Shown: positions 5,954 to 7,162 of the stretch, piece after piece
Layout of the letters: each line of letters starts with the position of its first letter
Position numbering within the stretch: the stretch's first letter is position 1
DNA from: Chloroflexota bacterium
GTDB lineage: Bacteria > Chloroflexota > Anaerolineae > Anaerolineales > Villigracilaceae
Assembly (NCBI GenBank): GCA_026389975.1
Contig: JAPLGV010000274.1
Location: forward strand, 1 to 7,162
Length of the DNA: 7,162 nucleotides
Direction of reading: 5' to 3'
Notes under the pieces: model-generated
The model's database searches: none
What the model saw: the letters and a program-made list of their open reading frames with translations, nothing else
What the model was told of the DNA's origin: nothing
Program-made: the position numbers and the translations under genes

Positions 5954-5976
5954 AAAACCGCGCCGTTTTGACGCGG
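5954..5976 (-). terminator. Terminator-like attenuator hairpin between mreB and mreC
   Basis: On the - strand CCGCG (5976-5972) and CGCGG (5962-5958) form a 5-bp all-G/C stem with a nine-base loop, followed immediately by TTTT (5957-5954). It starts 12 bases after the mreB stop. The short stem and four-base T-run suggest partial termination, which would give more mreB than mreC-mreD-mrdA transcript. Strength is a guess. Confidence 0.4.
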
Positions 5977-5987
5977 CCACGCGATTA

Positions 5988-7052
5988 TCAGTGATGCGTG
6001 CTGCCGCGCTCCAACCCGACCAGGTAACGACTACCGGCAGGGAAATCATCCAACACAATGCCAGTGCCGCGTACCACGCAGGTTAGGGGGTCTTCTGCGA
6101 CCCAAACGCGCAAGTTGAGTTCATCAGAAAGACGTTCAGCCAGCCCATGCAGGAGGGCTCCGCCGCCAGCCAGGCAAATGCCAGTATCCATTAGGTCAGC
6201 CACGATTTCGGGCGGGACCTCGTCGAGGGCATCCTTAATGGTCTCGACAATAACCTGCACCGACTGCGAAAGCGCTTCGCGCACTTCAACGGACGAGATT
6301 TCAATCGATTCCGGCAGGCCGGTCACCAGGTTACGGCCGCGCATCTCAACGGTCTTCTCGACCGGCAGGGGAAAGGCCGAGCCAATATTCCATTTGATTT
6401 GTTCGGCGATCCGTTCGCCAACCAAGACGTTGTATTTGTTACGGACATACTGGACAATGCTCTGGTCCAATTCATCACCTGCCACGCGCAGGGACCTGGA
6501 AATAACCACCCCAGCCATGGACAAAACCGCCACCTCGGTCGTCCCGCCGCCAATATCCACAATCATCGAGCCGCGCGACTCGCCGATGGGCAGACCCGCC
6601 CCCAGCGCGGCGGAAGTCGGCTCCTCGATCAGATAGGTCTCGCGCGCTCCAGCAGACATGGATGCATCGTAAACTGCGCGCTTCTCGACCTCGGTCACAC
6701 CGGACGGGATGCCGATGACCACGCGCGGGCGCGGCAGCGGTACCACACTCTGCTCGTGAACCTTGCCGATGAAATATTCCAGCATAGCCTCGGTAATTTC
6801 GAATTCAGAAATCACACCGTCCCGCAGCGGACGCACCACCACAATATTCCCCGATGTGCGTCCAACCATTTCTTTGGCCTGCAAACCTATAGCCAGCGGT
6901 TGGCGGGTACGCTTATCAATCGCCACCCAGGAAGGTTCATTAACAACAATCCCTTTGCCCCGGACATGGACAAGCGTGTTAGCCGTACCCAGATCTATGC
7001 CAATATCCAGAGAAAAAAGACCCAGAAGCCAGTTGAGGGGATTGAAAGCCAA
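5988..7052 (-). CDS. mreB: Rod shape-determining actin homologue MreB
   Basis: A 354-residue bacterial actin that polymerises with ATP into membrane-bound filaments and steers the lateral wall synthesis machinery. Seen: an amphipathic N-terminus (FNPLNWLLGLF) suited to membrane attachment, the phosphate-1 loop DIGIDLGTAN (16-25), EEPTSAALGAG (143-153) with the acidic residue of the ATPase site, the phosphate-2 loop VDIGGGTTEV (165-174) and the adenosine motif LAGGGALLHG (294-303). Length is slightly above the usual 335-350. The start is TTG 7052: AGGAG (7066-7062) lies nine bases upstream, the frame is closed by TAG only five codons further up, and the next in-frame Met is well inside the fold. 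It is first in the operon, behind an extended -10 promoter. Confidence 0.97.
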   Translation of the reverse strand: MAFNPLNWLLGLFSLDIGIDLGTANTLVHVRGKGIVVNEPSWVAIDKRTRQPLAIGLQAKEMVGRTSGNIVVVRPLRDGVISEFEITEAMLEYFIGKVHEQSVVPLPRPRVVIGIPSGVTEVEKRAVYDASMSAGARETYLIEEPTSAALGAGLPIGESRGSMIVDIGGGTTEVAVLSMAGVVISRSLRVAGDELDQSIVQYVRNKYNVLVGERIAEQIKWNIGSAFPLPVEKTVEMRGRNLVTGLPESIEISSVEVREALSQSVQVIVETIKDALDEVPPEIVADLMDTGICLAGGGALLHGLAERLSDELNLRVWVAEDPLTCVVRGTGIVLDDFPAGSRYLVGLERGSTHH

Positions 7053-7087
7053 AGTGGGGTGCTCCTAATGAGATTTCCAGCGCGATT

Positions 7088-7096
7088 ATTATACCA
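7088..7096 (-). promoter_or_regulatory. Extended -10 promoter of the mreBCD-mrdA operon
   Basis: On the - strand, TG (7096-7095), one base, then a perfect TATAAT (7093-7088). The best-placed -35 hexamer at 17-base spacing (7116-7111, AATCGC) is poor, so recognition would depend on the extended -10. Transcription should start near 7081, giving a leader of about 30 bases that contains the AGGAG ribosome site at 7066-7062. Confidence 0.65.
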
Positions 7097-7162
7097 TGAG
7101 GCTTAAATTGGCGATTTTAAGTAACTTCTCAAAAAAGTGGGGTATGGGGGTTCGCAAGCGGG
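7097..7162. other. Upstream intergenic end of window, no gene seen
   Basis: These bases hold no supportable reading frame. They contain a six-base A run (7131-7136), a G-rich stretch (7137-7150) and a second copy of AAAGTGGGGT (7134-7143) that also occurs at 7051-7060, at the mreB start. The C-rich stretch and T-run on the - strand could be the tail of a terminator for a gene beyond the window, but no complete stem is visible. Confidence 0.3.

Noticed and set aside
6399..7106. 235-codon + strand open frame opposite mreB
   Set aside because: It mirrors strongly conserved mreB coding sequence, runs through the mreB promoter region, and its product shows no domain.
1..7162. CRISPR array, tRNA, rRNA, toxin-antitoxin or defence system
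   Set aside because: No regularly spaced repeats, cloverleaf or rRNA-like sequence and no such protein families were seen. The gene content is core metabolism and cell-wall elongation.

Overview
The window looks like chromosomal DNA from a bacterium with a peptidoglycan wall. Protein style and gene content (mreB-mreC-mreD-mrdA facing a thpR-rsfS cluster, and small MobA-like nucleotidyltransferases) suggest Chloroflexota, probably class Anaerolineae. That assignment rests on general resemblance, not on a marker gene, so treat it as tentative. No rRNA, tRNA, CRISPR array or intact insertion sequence is visible.

Layout, left to right. Bases 1-875 (+ strand) hold two tandem, overlapping MobA/MocA-type nucleotidyltransferase genes. 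The first is cut by the window edge. The second appears to lack an internal block of the fold. A 128-base spacer follows, with a weak terminator-like hairpin and a good promoter candidate. Bases 1004-2276 (+) form a second cluster: a 24-codon micro-ORF overlapping thpR (RNA 2',3'-cyclic phosphodiesterase), then rsfS (ribosomal silencing factor), then a cysteine-rich 70-residue protein of unknown function. This cluster ends at a strong 14-bp hairpin terminator.

That terminator lies inside a roughly 144-bp segment bounded by 16-base imperfect inverted repeats. The segment also contains a second hairpin, so it resembles a miniature inverted-repeat element sitting between two convergent gene clusters. 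From the right, on the - strand, comes the elongasome operon mreB > mreC > mreD > mrdA (7052 down to 2449). It is driven by an extended -10 promoter just upstream of mreB. mreC, mreD and mrdA are almost contiguous: 1 nt separates mreC from mreD, and mreD and mrdA share an ATGA overlap. mreB is separated from mreC by 68 nt that can form a terminator-like hairpin and two mutually exclusive hairpins next to the mreC start.

How the genes work together: MreB filaments, with MreC and MreD in the membrane, position the transpeptidase PBP2 (mrdA product) for lateral wall synthesis. The partner glycosyltransferase RodA is not in this window. ThpR and RsfS belong to RNA and ribosome metabolism, and the nucleotidyltransferases probably to molybdenum cofactor modification. 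Most of the window is ordinary core genome and I found no clear new system. The items most worth a second look are the inverted-repeat element, the mreB-mreC spacer, the cysteine-rich small protein, the micro-ORF and the internally shortened nucleotidyltransferase.
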